Below, piece after piece: positions 46,871 through 58,000 of a stretch of DNA of 64,000 nt (its first letter is position 1; the number at the start of each line of letters is the position of its first letter). Position numbers and translations under genes: made by a program. The notes under the pieces were generated by a model. That model was given only the letters and a program-made list of their open reading frames with translations. It did not search any database and was not told the DNA's origin. The DNA comes from Carex sylvatica (taxonomy: Eukaryota; Streptophyta; Magnoliopsida; Poales; Cyperaceae): contig CAXKVR010000006.1 in assembly GCA_964058845.1 (NCBI GenBank), positions 434,001-498,000 of the forward strand, in the 5' to 3' direction.

Positions 46871-47669
46871 GTAGTACTATTAATTTTAAATAAAAAAGTT
46901 TACAATTTCGTACTTATAATTTTCTAAAAATCATTAATTAATATTAAAAATAAAGTAAAATTTTCCTACTTGCTTAATTGAATACATAGTCAAAATAAAT
47001 TATGAAATTTCTCTTATAAAATGAGGGTACAAGAACATTGATCATTTAAAAATGAATATATGCATGATTGAATTGCCAATAAGGCAATAAGATTCTAAAT
47101 AACACATATCAACTGTTTGCTGCTAATTCGTTTAGCATTGAGTGTTTTGTGTGATAAATTGGTTCAAATTCTGCATCTCACAAGCAAAGAAATACATAGT
47201 TCATAACACATTTAAAAAGAAATAAAAACCACATAGCTATGTTACAAAAGTTTCTTGAGGAGATGAAGTCTCCAAATGATCTAATTTTGATAGTTTCATC
47301 ATCATACTATGATGAAAATTAATGAGGTCATGAAACACGTTCTTGTTAATATATACAAACTTTTTGTTTGCCGAAATAAAAAAATATTGCAAGTACAAAC
47401 ATCTCAATCAAGCATTAATTTTTTTTTTTATAAGAATGACAACTATAAAGTCTAATTAATCATAATTAATTTAAGTAATAAAATGCACAGAAGACTATCA
47501 AACTTATCAAGTGTTATCAGGATAAACAAGGAATTTTAATAATTCATTATTATCAAGATGGTTGTTTATACTTATTATTTGTTTGTGTTACATCTTTCTA
47601 TGCTTTCTTATATTTGTTTGTGTTATCCTTATATTTTTATCCATTCTTCAATATATTTTATTAAAAAAA

Positions 47670-49210
47670 AAAGTATTAGGATCGATTGTTAATAAAAAAC
47701 CGATCCTAATAGTACTATTAGGATCGGTTATTTGAAACAACTGATCCTAATACTTTTTTTTTTTGCAGAACCAACTTTAAAAAAAAAGAAACAAATATCA
47801 GGATCGGTTGTTAATAAAAAATCGATCCTAATACTTTTTTTTTTTTTTTTTTGTAGAACCAACTTAAAAAAAAAGTATTAGGATCAGTTTTTTATTAACA
47901 ACCGATCCTGATAGTTCAACTATTAGGATCTATTAGGATCAGTTGTTTAGAATAACTGATCCTAATAGTTGAACTATCATGATCGATTTTTTATTAACAA
48001 CCGATCCTAATAACTCCCTATATAATCTACTTAGGGTTCTTATTTTCATTTCGCGCCTCTCATTTTCAACTTAGCGTCTCTCTTCGTGTCTCCGTCTCTC
48101 CCTCTCAAATTCTCAGTCCTCTGTGTGTGTCTCTCTCTCTCTGTCTCCGTCTCTCCCTCTCCTCCATGTCTCTCTCTCTCTCTCTCTCTGTCGCTTCCGA
48201 GCCTCTCAATTGTGTCAGTTTTAAATTTTTTTATTGTTTCAAAAATTAATTAATGGTGTTTGTATATTGTTTTACAGTCTTGAGGACATCTCGCTCAAGT
48301 TACTTAATCATCCGGCCGATCAACTATCACGGTATTAGTTTTATCTAATTTTCTCATTATTATACTTTTAAAAACACATTTTATTTTTGTATTTTTTATT
48401 AGAAAATATTTTTTCATCTAATTGTTACCTTTGTTTTTGTTTTTCGGGTCTTTTCTAATCTCAAGTGATGTGATTGCAAAAGAGGTAATTATTATTTTCT
48501 TTTATTGTTGTGCTTTACATTAATTGCATAAATGTGTGTTAATTGAAAAAATAGCTCAATTAGTCACTTGTATGTTTGTTAATTAAAATTTTTTGGATTT
48601 AAATTTCTTGTTATAATATGTAATGCTTCACAAAACTTTATATGAACATGAACTTTTTGTAATAATTTAAGATGTGTATGATATTTAATTTAGGATGTGT
48701 ATGTGATATTTGATTATTACTTCTTACTGTCCAAAAAAAAAAAAAATTTAAGGTGCTGGCCAGTAAAATATATATGAAAGCTAGTCAAATAAATAAAAAT
48801 ATTTTTTTTAGCTTCAATAAAACATCAGGATCGGTTATTTTAAACAACCGATCCAGATTACTACTATTAGGATCGGTTGTTTACAATAACCGATCCTAAT
48901 TTAAAAAAAAAAAACTTTAAGGATCGGTTGTTTAAAATAACCGATCCTAAAAGTGTTTTTTTTTTTTTTTTTGCAGAACCAACTTTAAAAAAAAAATATT
49001 AGAATCGATTTTTTTATTAACAACCGATCCTAATACTTTTTTTTTTATAAAAAAAAAAAGTATTAGGATCAGTTGTTTCAAACAACTAATCCTAATAGTT
49101 ACTATCAGGATCGGTTATTTAAACAACCGATCCAGATTATTGTAGTATCAGTATCGCCTTCATCAGGATCAGTTGTATTCCGATACTAATATGCGTATAT
49201 AACCGATCCT
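47670..49210. repeat. Right CACTA subterminal hairpin arrays
   Basis: The same ggatcggttgtt/aacaaccgatcc modules occupy 47670-48010 and 48825-49210. They are separated by a non-repetitive stretch containing a TATA-like box and CT-rich leader (48010-48240). Confidence 0.9.
48010..48240 (+). promoter_or_regulatory. Promoter-like segment inside the CACTA element
   Basis: The string ccctatataatc (about 48017-48028) looks like a TATA box. It is followed by a long pyrimidine-rich leader with (tc)n runs at 48130-48190. The position, reading inwards from a subterminal array, fits the relic of a transposase promoter or a captured gene leader. No following exon was recognised. Confidence 0.4.
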
Positions 49211-49235
49211 GATTCCATATTTTCCACTAGTGTGA

Positions 49236-49400
49236 GGTGGGAGAGGTGGAGGCGGAGGTGAGAGAGAGAGGTGGAGGCGAAGGTGGAGGTGGAAGAAACG
49301 GAGGTGATAGAGGAAGGTGAAGGCGGAGATGAAAGACGAAGATGAAAGAGGTGGAGGTGAGAAATGAAAGAAATAAAGATAATTACAATTGATAGTTATA
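49236..49400. repeat. Purine-rich ggtggaggcggaggtga minisatellite
   Basis: Irregular tandem repeats of ggtggaggcg and gaggtgagagag words. It continues the minisatellite on the left of the CACTA element (45540-45630), which therefore was the insertion target. Confidence 0.8.
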
Positions 49401-50554
49401 ATTAGAAAATAAAACTAATTAGTTGAAAAAATAAATGAAAAAAAGATAGAGGGGAAGATATAATTACCCAAAAGAAAATATTGAAAAACTCGTTGTACAA
49501 AGGCACTCTTTGTCCGATCACAACCCAAATGTACTATGTCATTCGTAGAGTTGTCCCCATAAAATTAGAAAATAAAGTTAAAAAACTATTCAATATTAAA
49601 AAAAAAAAATTCATTGAAATTTCGAACTTCCCTCCTACAAGAAAGGTTGGATCAAAAGATCGCAAAAAATTATTTTCATCAGTGCATAATCCTCATAATC
49701 CGACATTTTTATTTTTACCCAATTTTTTAAATATTTTAATAAAAATAACCAGGGTCTGATTAGAATTTTAAAAATACCTAAAACGTAGAAAAAATTCACG
49801 GTCTGAAATTTTAATTCAGAACCGTGGAAACAATCCAAGGCCTAGATTTTAAATTCGGAACCGTAAAAAAAAATCTATGGCCCGTATTTTAAATTCGGAA
49901 CCGTGAAAAAAATCACGGCTCCGAATAAAAATTCAAAACAACGGAAATCCCAGCCTATTTATGTAAATATTTTAATATTTAATTAACTTCTTAAAATCTC
50001 TCTATGAGAAGACTCGGAGATAAACAGACCTCGATTATATTATACAAGCATACAATAGCAATAAGAAACTGCTGAAGATTATATAATGAATAAGCTAAAT
50101 CCAGGGAACATATGGATTTTTTTTTAAATAATAAATAAAAATAATATTTTATCAAACTAACATGATGGCTTTGGTTTTTACAAAACCATAAGAACCGAAA
50201 TGTTATTTTGGTCTGAATTTTTTTGTGACCAAAATATCATTTCGATATGAGATATTTTCTCAAGTTTTACCATTATTTTTTTTTATCAAAATCTGTAAAA
50301 ATACCTCAGACCGAAACTCAAAAAATAGTTTCAAACCGAAATGGTATTTCGGTTCTTATGATTTTTGTAAAAACTAAAACAATCAATTTGGTTTGATAAT
50401 ATATTATTTTTTATTTATGGTTTTAAAAAAAAATGTAATTATGTAAAAAGTACTACTATTATGTATATTGTGGGATGAGAAAGGATCAGTTGAAATTCTC
50501 TGTGATTGAAAGGGTTGATTGGAAACCACATGGCACCAAGCCAAGGATCAAAAG

Positions 50555-50909
50555 TAGGGGTGCAAACAGATCGGATATAATTATTCGACTGTATTCGAAT
50601 TCGTATTCGAAAATATTCGAATTCGTATTCGAAAATTTGATACGGATATCCAATATTTGAATATCCTTGCCAATACAGATACGGATATGATTTTAAATTT
50701 TAATTATCTGTATCCGAATAGTAGATATATACTATATAATTTAATATATATTATGAAAATTTATGTTATTTATTATTATAAAAAGTGGATATCCGTATCC
50801 GTATCCGGTTAATATACAATCAGTATCCGTATCAGCATCCGAAAAATAAAACGGATACGTATGTAGTTTTACCACTATCCGATCTGTATCCGATCCGTTT
50901 GCACCCCTA
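50555..50909. mobile_element. hAT MITE with taggggtgcaaac ends, 355 bp
   Basis: The left end taggggtgcaaacagatcgg and right end ccgatccgtttgcacccct are inverted repeats of the same style as 20467-20940. The interior is made of cgtattcgaa/atccgtatcc words. An 8-bp duplication is not obvious. It sits in the spacer of the fold-back element. Confidence 0.85.
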
Positions 50910-50913
50910 AGAT

Positions 50914-51120
50914 TAGGGGCGCAAACAGATCAAATACGATCGGGAATATCAAGTACAACCTCCAGGGTAGGGGTGCAAACGGATCAGATATGGATCAGAT
51001 AGTGATAAAATCATATCTGTATCCATTTTTATTTTTCGAATACAGATACGGATCGGATAGTGGTAAAACCATATCCGTATCCATTTACAAAATTTATAAA
51101 ATTTTGAATTATTTTAATAT
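50914..51120. mobile_element. Two further hAT MITE left ends
   Basis: taggggcgcaaacagatc starts at 50914 and taggggtgcaaacggatc at 50968, each followed by the family's atccgtatccattt words up to about 51100. No right ends are found, so these are partial or overlapping copies piled next to the complete MITE at 50555-50909. Confidence 0.7.
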
Positions 51121-52230
51121 TAAGTCAAACAATAAAAAAAACTAATAAAAAATAAATGTATTAAAATATATTTTAAAAATCTCACATGATCACTTGATTT
51201 CACATAAAATAAATTCAAACAATTATAAGTCTTGCATGTAAAAGCATCACTCATTCAGAATTTGAACGGTTTGTATTCATCGTTTAAAGCCTATCTAATT
51301 GGTTTTCGTGTTAATGTCATTTGGAATATTATACTATGCTAGATTCGTAAATATATTTCAATAATAATTAATTATTAGCACCAATCTTTTTTTATTAAAC
51401 TGAGGTTAGGTGCATTATCGATATTATACAAGCTTCTAAATAATTAGTTTTAGTATTTTAGGTCCAGTCTTTATTATAGGATCCTATTTTATTTGTATTC
51501 TTATAACAAATATATTTATGATTTTCTGTTTTTTGTAAAGATTTTACATAATTACATATTTTTTAAAAACCATAAATAAAAAAATAATATTTTATCAAAC
51601 CAAATTGATTGCTTTCGTTTTTATAAAAATCATTAGAACCGAAATACCATTTCGGTTTGAAACCATTTTTTTGGGGTTCGGTCCGAACTATTTTCACAGA
51701 TTTCGATAAAAAAATGATGGTAAAACTTGTGAAAACACCTTAGACTGAAATGACATTTCAGTCTCGAAAAAAAAAATTCAGACAAAAATAGCATTTCGGT
51801 TCTTATGGTTTTGTAAAAAGCGAAGCAATCAGGTTGGTTTGATAAAATATTATTTTTATTTATGGTTTTAAAAAAGAATAATCCATATGTTCCTTGGATT
51901 TAGCTTATTAATTATATAATCTTGAGCAATTTCTCATTGTTATTGTATGCTTGTATAATATAATCCAGATCTGTTTATCTCCGAGTCTTCTCATATAGAG
52001 ATTTTAAGAAATTCATTAAATATTAAAATATTTACATAAATAGGCTGGGATTTTCGCAGTTCCAAATTTTTATTTGGGGCCGTGAATTTTTTCCAAGGTT
52101 TCGAATTTAAAATGGGACCGTATATTTTTTCCACAGTTCCAAATTTAAAATTTCGAACCGTGAATTTTTTCCACGTTTTAGACATTTTTAAAATTCTGAT
52201 CAAATCCTGATTATTTTTATTAAAATATTT

Positions 52231-52382
52231 AAAAAATTGGATAAAAATAAAAATGTCGGCCTCATAATGGTTGATCAGAGTATGAAATTTCTGTCCGTCT
52301 TCACCGGATTAACTTATCAGTTCCAAAAGTTCGCAACGAATATTAAAAAATTGGATAAAAATAAAAATGTCGGCCTCATAAT
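52231..52382 (+). repeat. 38-bp direct repeat at the right edge of the fold-back element
   Basis: The 38-bp phrase made of aaaaaattggataaaaat followed by aaaaatgtcggcctcataat occurs at 52231-52268 and again at 52345-52382, 114 bp apart. It may be a local duplication of the element edge. Confidence 0.9.
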
Positions 52383-53503
52383 CGGACTGTGTCTGTGTGC
52401 TGTAGTCTTTTACAAAGCACATATATAATGTCACTGGGAGCTTAAGTCCATAGCTCGTTAACAGATTTGATTGAAATGATAATTCAAGGTGTTCTATATC
52501 CAAAAGAAAAACAAAGAAAAAAAATTCAAAGTTTTCAATCAACCAATAATGCACAAAGAAACCTTCTTCTTTCAGAAATGTCGCTACATAAACAACAATG
52601 TACAAAGAAAAACGCAAGCAGGTAAAAAGGATTTAAGGCCCAGCCCAAAATATAGATTCAACCCTGTTCTAATGCCTCAAATTGGAACGATCAGTAATCC
52701 AATATATATTTCAGAACTCCAAAAAGTTGTATTAAAATAATCGGTCAACTCATCAAACCATGCAATTACTGAAAGGAGCAATCATTTAGAAATAACATGG
52801 CCGAGTAACAACAAAGAACCCAAATTAGAATATCACCCCTTAAAAATTTTGAAAAAAAATTTTGATTTTTTTTTTTACATATATTTTAAAATGGTCCTAA
52901 TTAGTTATTAATTTTAAAAAATTATTAGAGATCTTTTAGATATTGTCCTAGTCAAAGATCTAAAAGTGGTCCCGATCAAATCAGTTAAAGTTATTAAAGT
53001 GGAGGTTATTGGAGACCACACAAAAATGAAAAGTTTTTATGTTTATAGGATTCATTGAATTAGTTTACATGATTTAGTATTGAAGTTTACCGACTTCAAT
53101 CCATTAATTTACAGGGACTTTCGAGAATTTTTGGGGGATTGGAGTCCGGAGACTATTACCTGCTTTCTATAATATGAGAGAGGTTAGGATGTCGTAGGCT
53201 CATAAAAAATGTTTGGTAAGCTTAACTTAAAAAACTTTCGAATTTGTTTCAAGCGACAAATTCAAGATATTGAGCTACATCACGAGTGATGTGTGTACAT
53301 ATAAAATTTTAAAATTTTCAAACTCATTTAATAAGTCAAGCTATAAAAAAATGAAGATGTACAAGTTATTTTAATGCATTTATTATTTTTATTATTTTTG
53401 ATTACTTGATTTCTTATAAAATAAATTTGACATTTTAAAATTTAATTTTAATATCATTATTAAATTTAATTTCTTACTAGTCTCAATGACACTATCCCGC
53501 ACA
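52383..53503. other. Intergenic DNA; 53350-53475 is duplicated near 54705
   Basis: AT-rich with no gene recognised. The segment around caagttattttaatgcatt and acttgatttcttataaaataaatttgaca (about 53350-53430) recurs at about 54708-54780. ttttaaaatggtcctaatta with agttattaatttt (about 52885) recurs in similar form at about 54658. Confidence 0.5.
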
Positions 53504-53779
53504 TTAATTGCATGGGTAGAAAAGCTGGTATTGGAATTGAGGAAGATTATGTAGCTGTATAAATCCTAGAAGTGAGAGTAGTAGCCTAGTGAGTACAAGG
53601 AGTAGTAGGGAGAGGATGCATAGCATTCCAACGAGAGAGAAAGTAATTATGATTAGGTAGGCAAGGAGAAGGAAAGCTAGAGTTAACAGAAGAAAGGAAG
53701 GGCTAGATGGAGTAGTAGGAGGAGGCGAGGAGGTGGAAGAAGGGGGGAGGGGAGGAGGGGTGAGGGAGGAGGTCATCAC
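53504..53779 (-). CDS. Possible small membrane protein, 91 aa, hypothetical
   Basis: The single-exon frame begins MMTSSLTPPPLPPSST, with a Ser/Thr/Pro-rich N-terminus (~1-28). Two strongly hydrophobic stretches follow (~29-52 FLLLTLAFLLLAYLIIITF and ~53-75 LCILSLLLLVLTRLLLSLLG) and then a short polar tail. It has higher GC and a more even codon use than its AT-rich surroundings, which argues for coding. I do not recognise a family. It could equally be a chance frame in a pyrimidine-rich stretch. No neighbour suggests a function. Confidence 0.35.
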   Translation of the reverse strand: MMTSSLTPPPLPPSSTSSPPPTTPSSPSFLLLTLAFLLLAYLIIITFSLVGMLCILSLLLLVLTRLLLSLLGFIQLHNLPQFQYQLFYPCN

Positions 53780-54329
53780 TCTGTGATAATATTTTTGCTG
53801 GAAATAATTAGAAAAAGAAATTCATTTCTTGGTTTTTTTTTTTTTTTTTTGGAAAACTAGTTACTGGTACATGTATCACTTCAGAGCTGAACTGGTTGGT
53901 TCCTCTAGTAAAAATGGAAGAATTCTGGTTGAGGGTTTTCCAATAAATGTTTTTTTGGCTAAATGTTTTGGTAGACAGTTTTTCCAGTAAGGGGTGTACG
54001 AAGAAAATTAACTGCTGTTTTTTATTTCTGCTGATTTTTGCTTGGGGATTTTACTGGTAAGATAGAAAGACTGGAAAAGTACATCAGTATATACCTGAAT
54101 GTACAAAAGAGTGTTGTATATTAAGTAGAGCAACGCAAACTGCTTACATCTCTGATCGATAAGGAAAGCTGGAAAAAGCGCTGGACAAATGGCTCGTATA
54201 GTAAACCACACATCTTTTTTTTTTTTTTTTTCCTTCAACATGTGATAGTAAATTAAGAGTAGAATTACAACGTAGACAATAAATATACTCATGCTAACTT
54301 AAATTTCAACAATTATATGTGTTTGTACG

Positions 54330-54655
54330 TATAAACAATTGGAAGTAGCATCTATATGCAAATTTTAAAAAGAAATTTAATTTTTTTTTACCAATTTATA
54401 ATATTCAACGAAATTGTCTACAGAGTTATGTGATTAGATTTATAAAATTCGAAACAATTGAAAGTAGCATTTACATGCAAAATTAAAAAAAAAAAATTGA
54501 ATTTTTTTTACCGGTTGACAGGATTCAACGAAACTATCTATAGAATTATGTGATAAGGTTTATAAAATTGAAAATAATTGAAAATAGCATCTAGAAGGAG
54601 ATTTGAAAAATAGAAATTGAAAAAAAAAATTGGATTTTTTTTAGTATGTTTACAG
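54330..54655. repeat. ~120-bp tandem repeat, three diverged copies
   Basis: The phrase caattg(g/a)aagtagcat recurs at about 54338, 54456 and 54577. It is followed each time by an A-run, gaattttttttacc-type sequence, ttcaacgaaa(t/c)t(g/a)tct and gaattatgtgat. The period is 118-121 bp. Non-coding. Confidence 0.85.
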
Positions 54656-55098
54656 AATTTTAAAGTGGTCATATTTAGTTATTAATTTAAAAAAAGTTGT
54701 TAGAGATGTATAAGTTATTTTAATGCATTGATTTTTTTTTTTACTACTTGATTTCTTATAAAATAAATTTGACATTTAATTTTTTTTTAAGATTATTATT
54801 AAATTTAATTGCTTACTATTATCACGGCATGCTTCACTCAAAAATCATAACTTTCTATAGCAACTGTTTTATAACACCCTAAATTTAAAGGCAACTGTTT
54901 TATAGCCATAAAAATCGAATACAAAAATTTGAGATAACAATTACCCACGCACACGTCACTCAAAAACCATAAGTTTATATACGAAATTCTAATAGACTTG
55001 AAACTTTCATCATCTTAAAATTGAATAAAGCTTCAAATCCATATTTTATTTGTCCAAGAAGAACCACGTACGTTTGACCTTCAAAATCGTGCCATCAA
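54656..55098. other. Intergenic DNA and 3' UTR of the lectin gene
   Basis: 54656-54815 shares words with 52885-53475. 54990-55098 is probably the 3' UTR of the lectin gene on the minus strand. Nothing else was recognised. Confidence 0.4.
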
Positions 55099-58000
55099 TC
55101 ATTGATCCCACTGCAAAATATGATGAGTCATGTTTAATTCCTTCACACAATAATCAACGGCTGCAATTAACCTCAACGGATTGCTATTTGATTGTATAGC
55201 CGTCGGACTTAATAATAACACATTTTGTTAATTATAAAACAATTGAAAACGAATTAAAATATAATGAAGAGGTCAAATGCATAAAACATATATAAACAAG
55301 TTTCAGAGTTGCTTGTGAGAAGTAATACTAGTACCTGGACATAAACTCCGATGGCATTGAGGTACTCCCCAGAGCGTCCATGGAAACCAATGATTTTACC
55401 GTCAAAAGCAGAGAGTTCGAAAGGAGTCCCTTCTTCCTTGCCGTATGGTCCGTGACTTCTTGAATTGGTTATCAGTTGCAGTGACCTCACAGTAAATATG
55501 TCACCGAAGTAGCCAACATAGCCTCTCACAGACTCAATGTATTCAAATGGATCAAACTGGATCTACAAATTAAACCATATAGAAAACTTTATGCACATAA
55601 CTGTTGAAATTGACAGCAACGACTTCAGGAGCCCAATAAAAATTATTAATTATCGGAAAGCCCAAGCCCATTAATAAATTCTAGTGTATTAAAGATATAT
55701 AGCCAGTTATAATGCAAGTTTATTATCCGATAAAGTTCTATACTCTCGTAACATATCATAGTTAGAAAACATGTACATATCATGTACTCTCTAGAGAAAT
55801 CAACCGACATATATTAATAATGTCGGTAGAATAAATATGTAAAATCTCAAAACTTCAGTACTGACATATTAATAATGTCGGTAGAATAAATATGTCAAAT
55901 TTAGAAATTTTAGTACCGACATATATTAGTATAAATAGGATGAGATTATGTGTAAAAAAAGTGGATCAGAGAAGTGAGGCGTGAGTAAGACAGAAAATAT
56001 ATTAGAGCCTTGTAAAATATTGTATACTCCTTTGTAAGAAATAAAAACAAAGTTATACAAACTCCTCTCTCCGATTTTTTTATTTATATCCAATTTTTTT
56101 TTTAAATAAGAAAAACCAAATCACGGACATATTTAGAAAACTACCCAAATCGAAAAAAAAAATTTCAGTTTCAACACCAATTCCGGAATTTTTTTTTCCG
56201 GTAAATGGTTGTTAAAACAGAAAAAAAATATGTATGGTAATGAATTTCTAAAAATAGATTTTAATGAAAAAATGAATCCAAAAAATTATTTAATGATTGT
56301 TACTAAAAATAATTCTAAAAATAGATACAATTTTTAGAAATTAATTATACGAAAAAGATGACAATATTTTTTGTATTTACTTAGAAGTGACTTTTGAACC
56401 GGGATTAATAACTGAGAATCTAAACATGTTTATTTTTTTTTCTAATAACAAATAAAGAAATATATTAATTTTTCTTACGGCCTTAAAAAACCCGGCATGA
56501 AAAATGTTGATCCGGGTTATTTGTAGCAGTCTTTCGAATAAATCAAATTCTATAGTATTCCATCTATTTTTAAAAAAAAATATTAAATATTTGTAATACT
56601 TCAATACAAAAATAAATAAATTATAAATATTTCTATTTAAATAAAAAAACTGAAAAATGAAAAAAAAATGAATCCTGAAAAAATATATATATATCCTTAA
56701 ACCAGAAAAAAAAATTCCGGTTTCGGGACTTAAAACCAGGAAAAAAAATTTTGGATTTTTTTTTCCTGTTTTAGCATTCAATTACTGGAAATTGTTTTCC
56801 GGAAATTGGTGTTCAATTGAAACCGGAATTTTTTTTTCTGGTTTGGATAGTTTTCGAAATACGTCTGTATTTTGATTTTTTTTTTAATTTTTTTTTTGAA
56901 TATAAATAAAAAAATCGGTTCCTCACCTATACCATTCACAATCCAATCGAGTTACATTTACAGAAATAACGGTTTGTTGGTAGCTTTTAATTTTTTATAA
57001 ACAGTTCGTTTGCTCTTTTGTATGCATCTGCAATACTTAAAAAAATAGGAAAAAATATATTTAAAAATTGTAAAATCGTCCCAGGAGAGGAGTTTATGTT
57101 TGGTGCAAGAATCTTGTACCTCAGCCAGCTTTCCTGTTTCTCCGCCCCAGAGTGGTGTTTCTTTAAAAGAAGAATCATTAAGTTCATAAAGCACAGAAAG
57201 TGCATGAATAGTATCGTCATCATATCGAATCTTGACACCATGAATTTCAGAAATGGCAGACACGTCGTCCATATCTCTTGGTGAACCCCCACTGCCACCG
57301 CAAGGCACCGACTTACTTATTGGTACCTTGATAGTAAATATAATTGTCAGTAAAGGCTTACGAAGATAACAAAGAATAATTAGAAAAAAAGTTTCAGAGT
57401 AGTTTTGACAAACATAAATGTTGTAAATACCTGGATATGGACTCCAAGAGTACTGATAACACAATCACTTTTGATCCATGCAAAGAAGCTAATAATTTGA
57501 CCGTGCATAGAAGTGAGTTTAAAGGAATGCCCTTCTTCGTTGCCGTATGGTCCATAAACGTCCAAATTAGTTACCAGTACCAGTGACATCAATCTAATAT
57601 CGGACGGGTAGCATCTTACAGACTTAATGTACTCGTTTGTTTTAAAATTTATCTGAAAAAAAAAAAAACTAGTAAGAAAACTTTATGCATGCACATAATT
57701 ATTTTTTAGCAACTTCTACTGTTAATTGGTAAGTTATGAATGATTAAACTTCTAAATTGTGCATTAGGAGACAAAATATACAAGGAACAACCAAAAATTT
57801 CATATTGGTATTTTTGCATATATACAACAATGACATTGTTCCCAGAAAAAAAATACCTTTGACTTACATCATTATTTTATCTTATTATGTTTTTTTCATT
57901 AAATGCTTCAGTCGTGAAGTTCCTAACATATTAAATGCTAATTGCTATGATGAAAAGTACAAAAGCTGAGAACAATAATCCGCAGATTTTAATTAGTTTA

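Larger units (their letters stand above)
45634..49232. mobile_element. Non-autonomous CACTA (En/Spm) transposon, 3.6 kb, TSD tga
   Basis: The left end cactagtagaaaaatagg and right end (reverse complement cactagtggaaaatatgg) are CACTA-type terminal inverted repeats. The flanking 3-bp duplication tga is at 45631-45633 and 49233-49235. Very long subterminal regions (about 45660-46870 and 47670-49210) are built of inverted ggatcggttgtt/aacaaccgatcc modules. The central part (46870-47670) is unique AT-rich DNA. No transposase domain is found, so the element is non-autonomous. Confidence 0.93.
49700..52261. mobile_element. Large fold-back element: ~0.73-kb inverted arms, ~1.1-kb spacer
   Basis: Left arm 49700-50449 and right arm 51538-52261 are inverted copies. 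Paired landmarks include cgacatttttattttta, the repeated aaccgtg...cacgg words, cccagcctatttatgtaaata, gagaagactcggagataaacag, tattatacaagcatacaa, gaacatatggatt and accgaaatggtatttcggtt. Divergence is moderate. The arms themselves contain shorter inverted words. The spacer holds hAT MITE ends. I could not fix the outer termini or a target duplication. Confidence 0.85.

Noticed and set aside
54008..54292. 94-codon minus-strand frame with a hydrophobic start
   Set aside because: It spans a poly-T/poly-A tract translated as a Lys run, with composition typical of non-coding AT-rich DNA.
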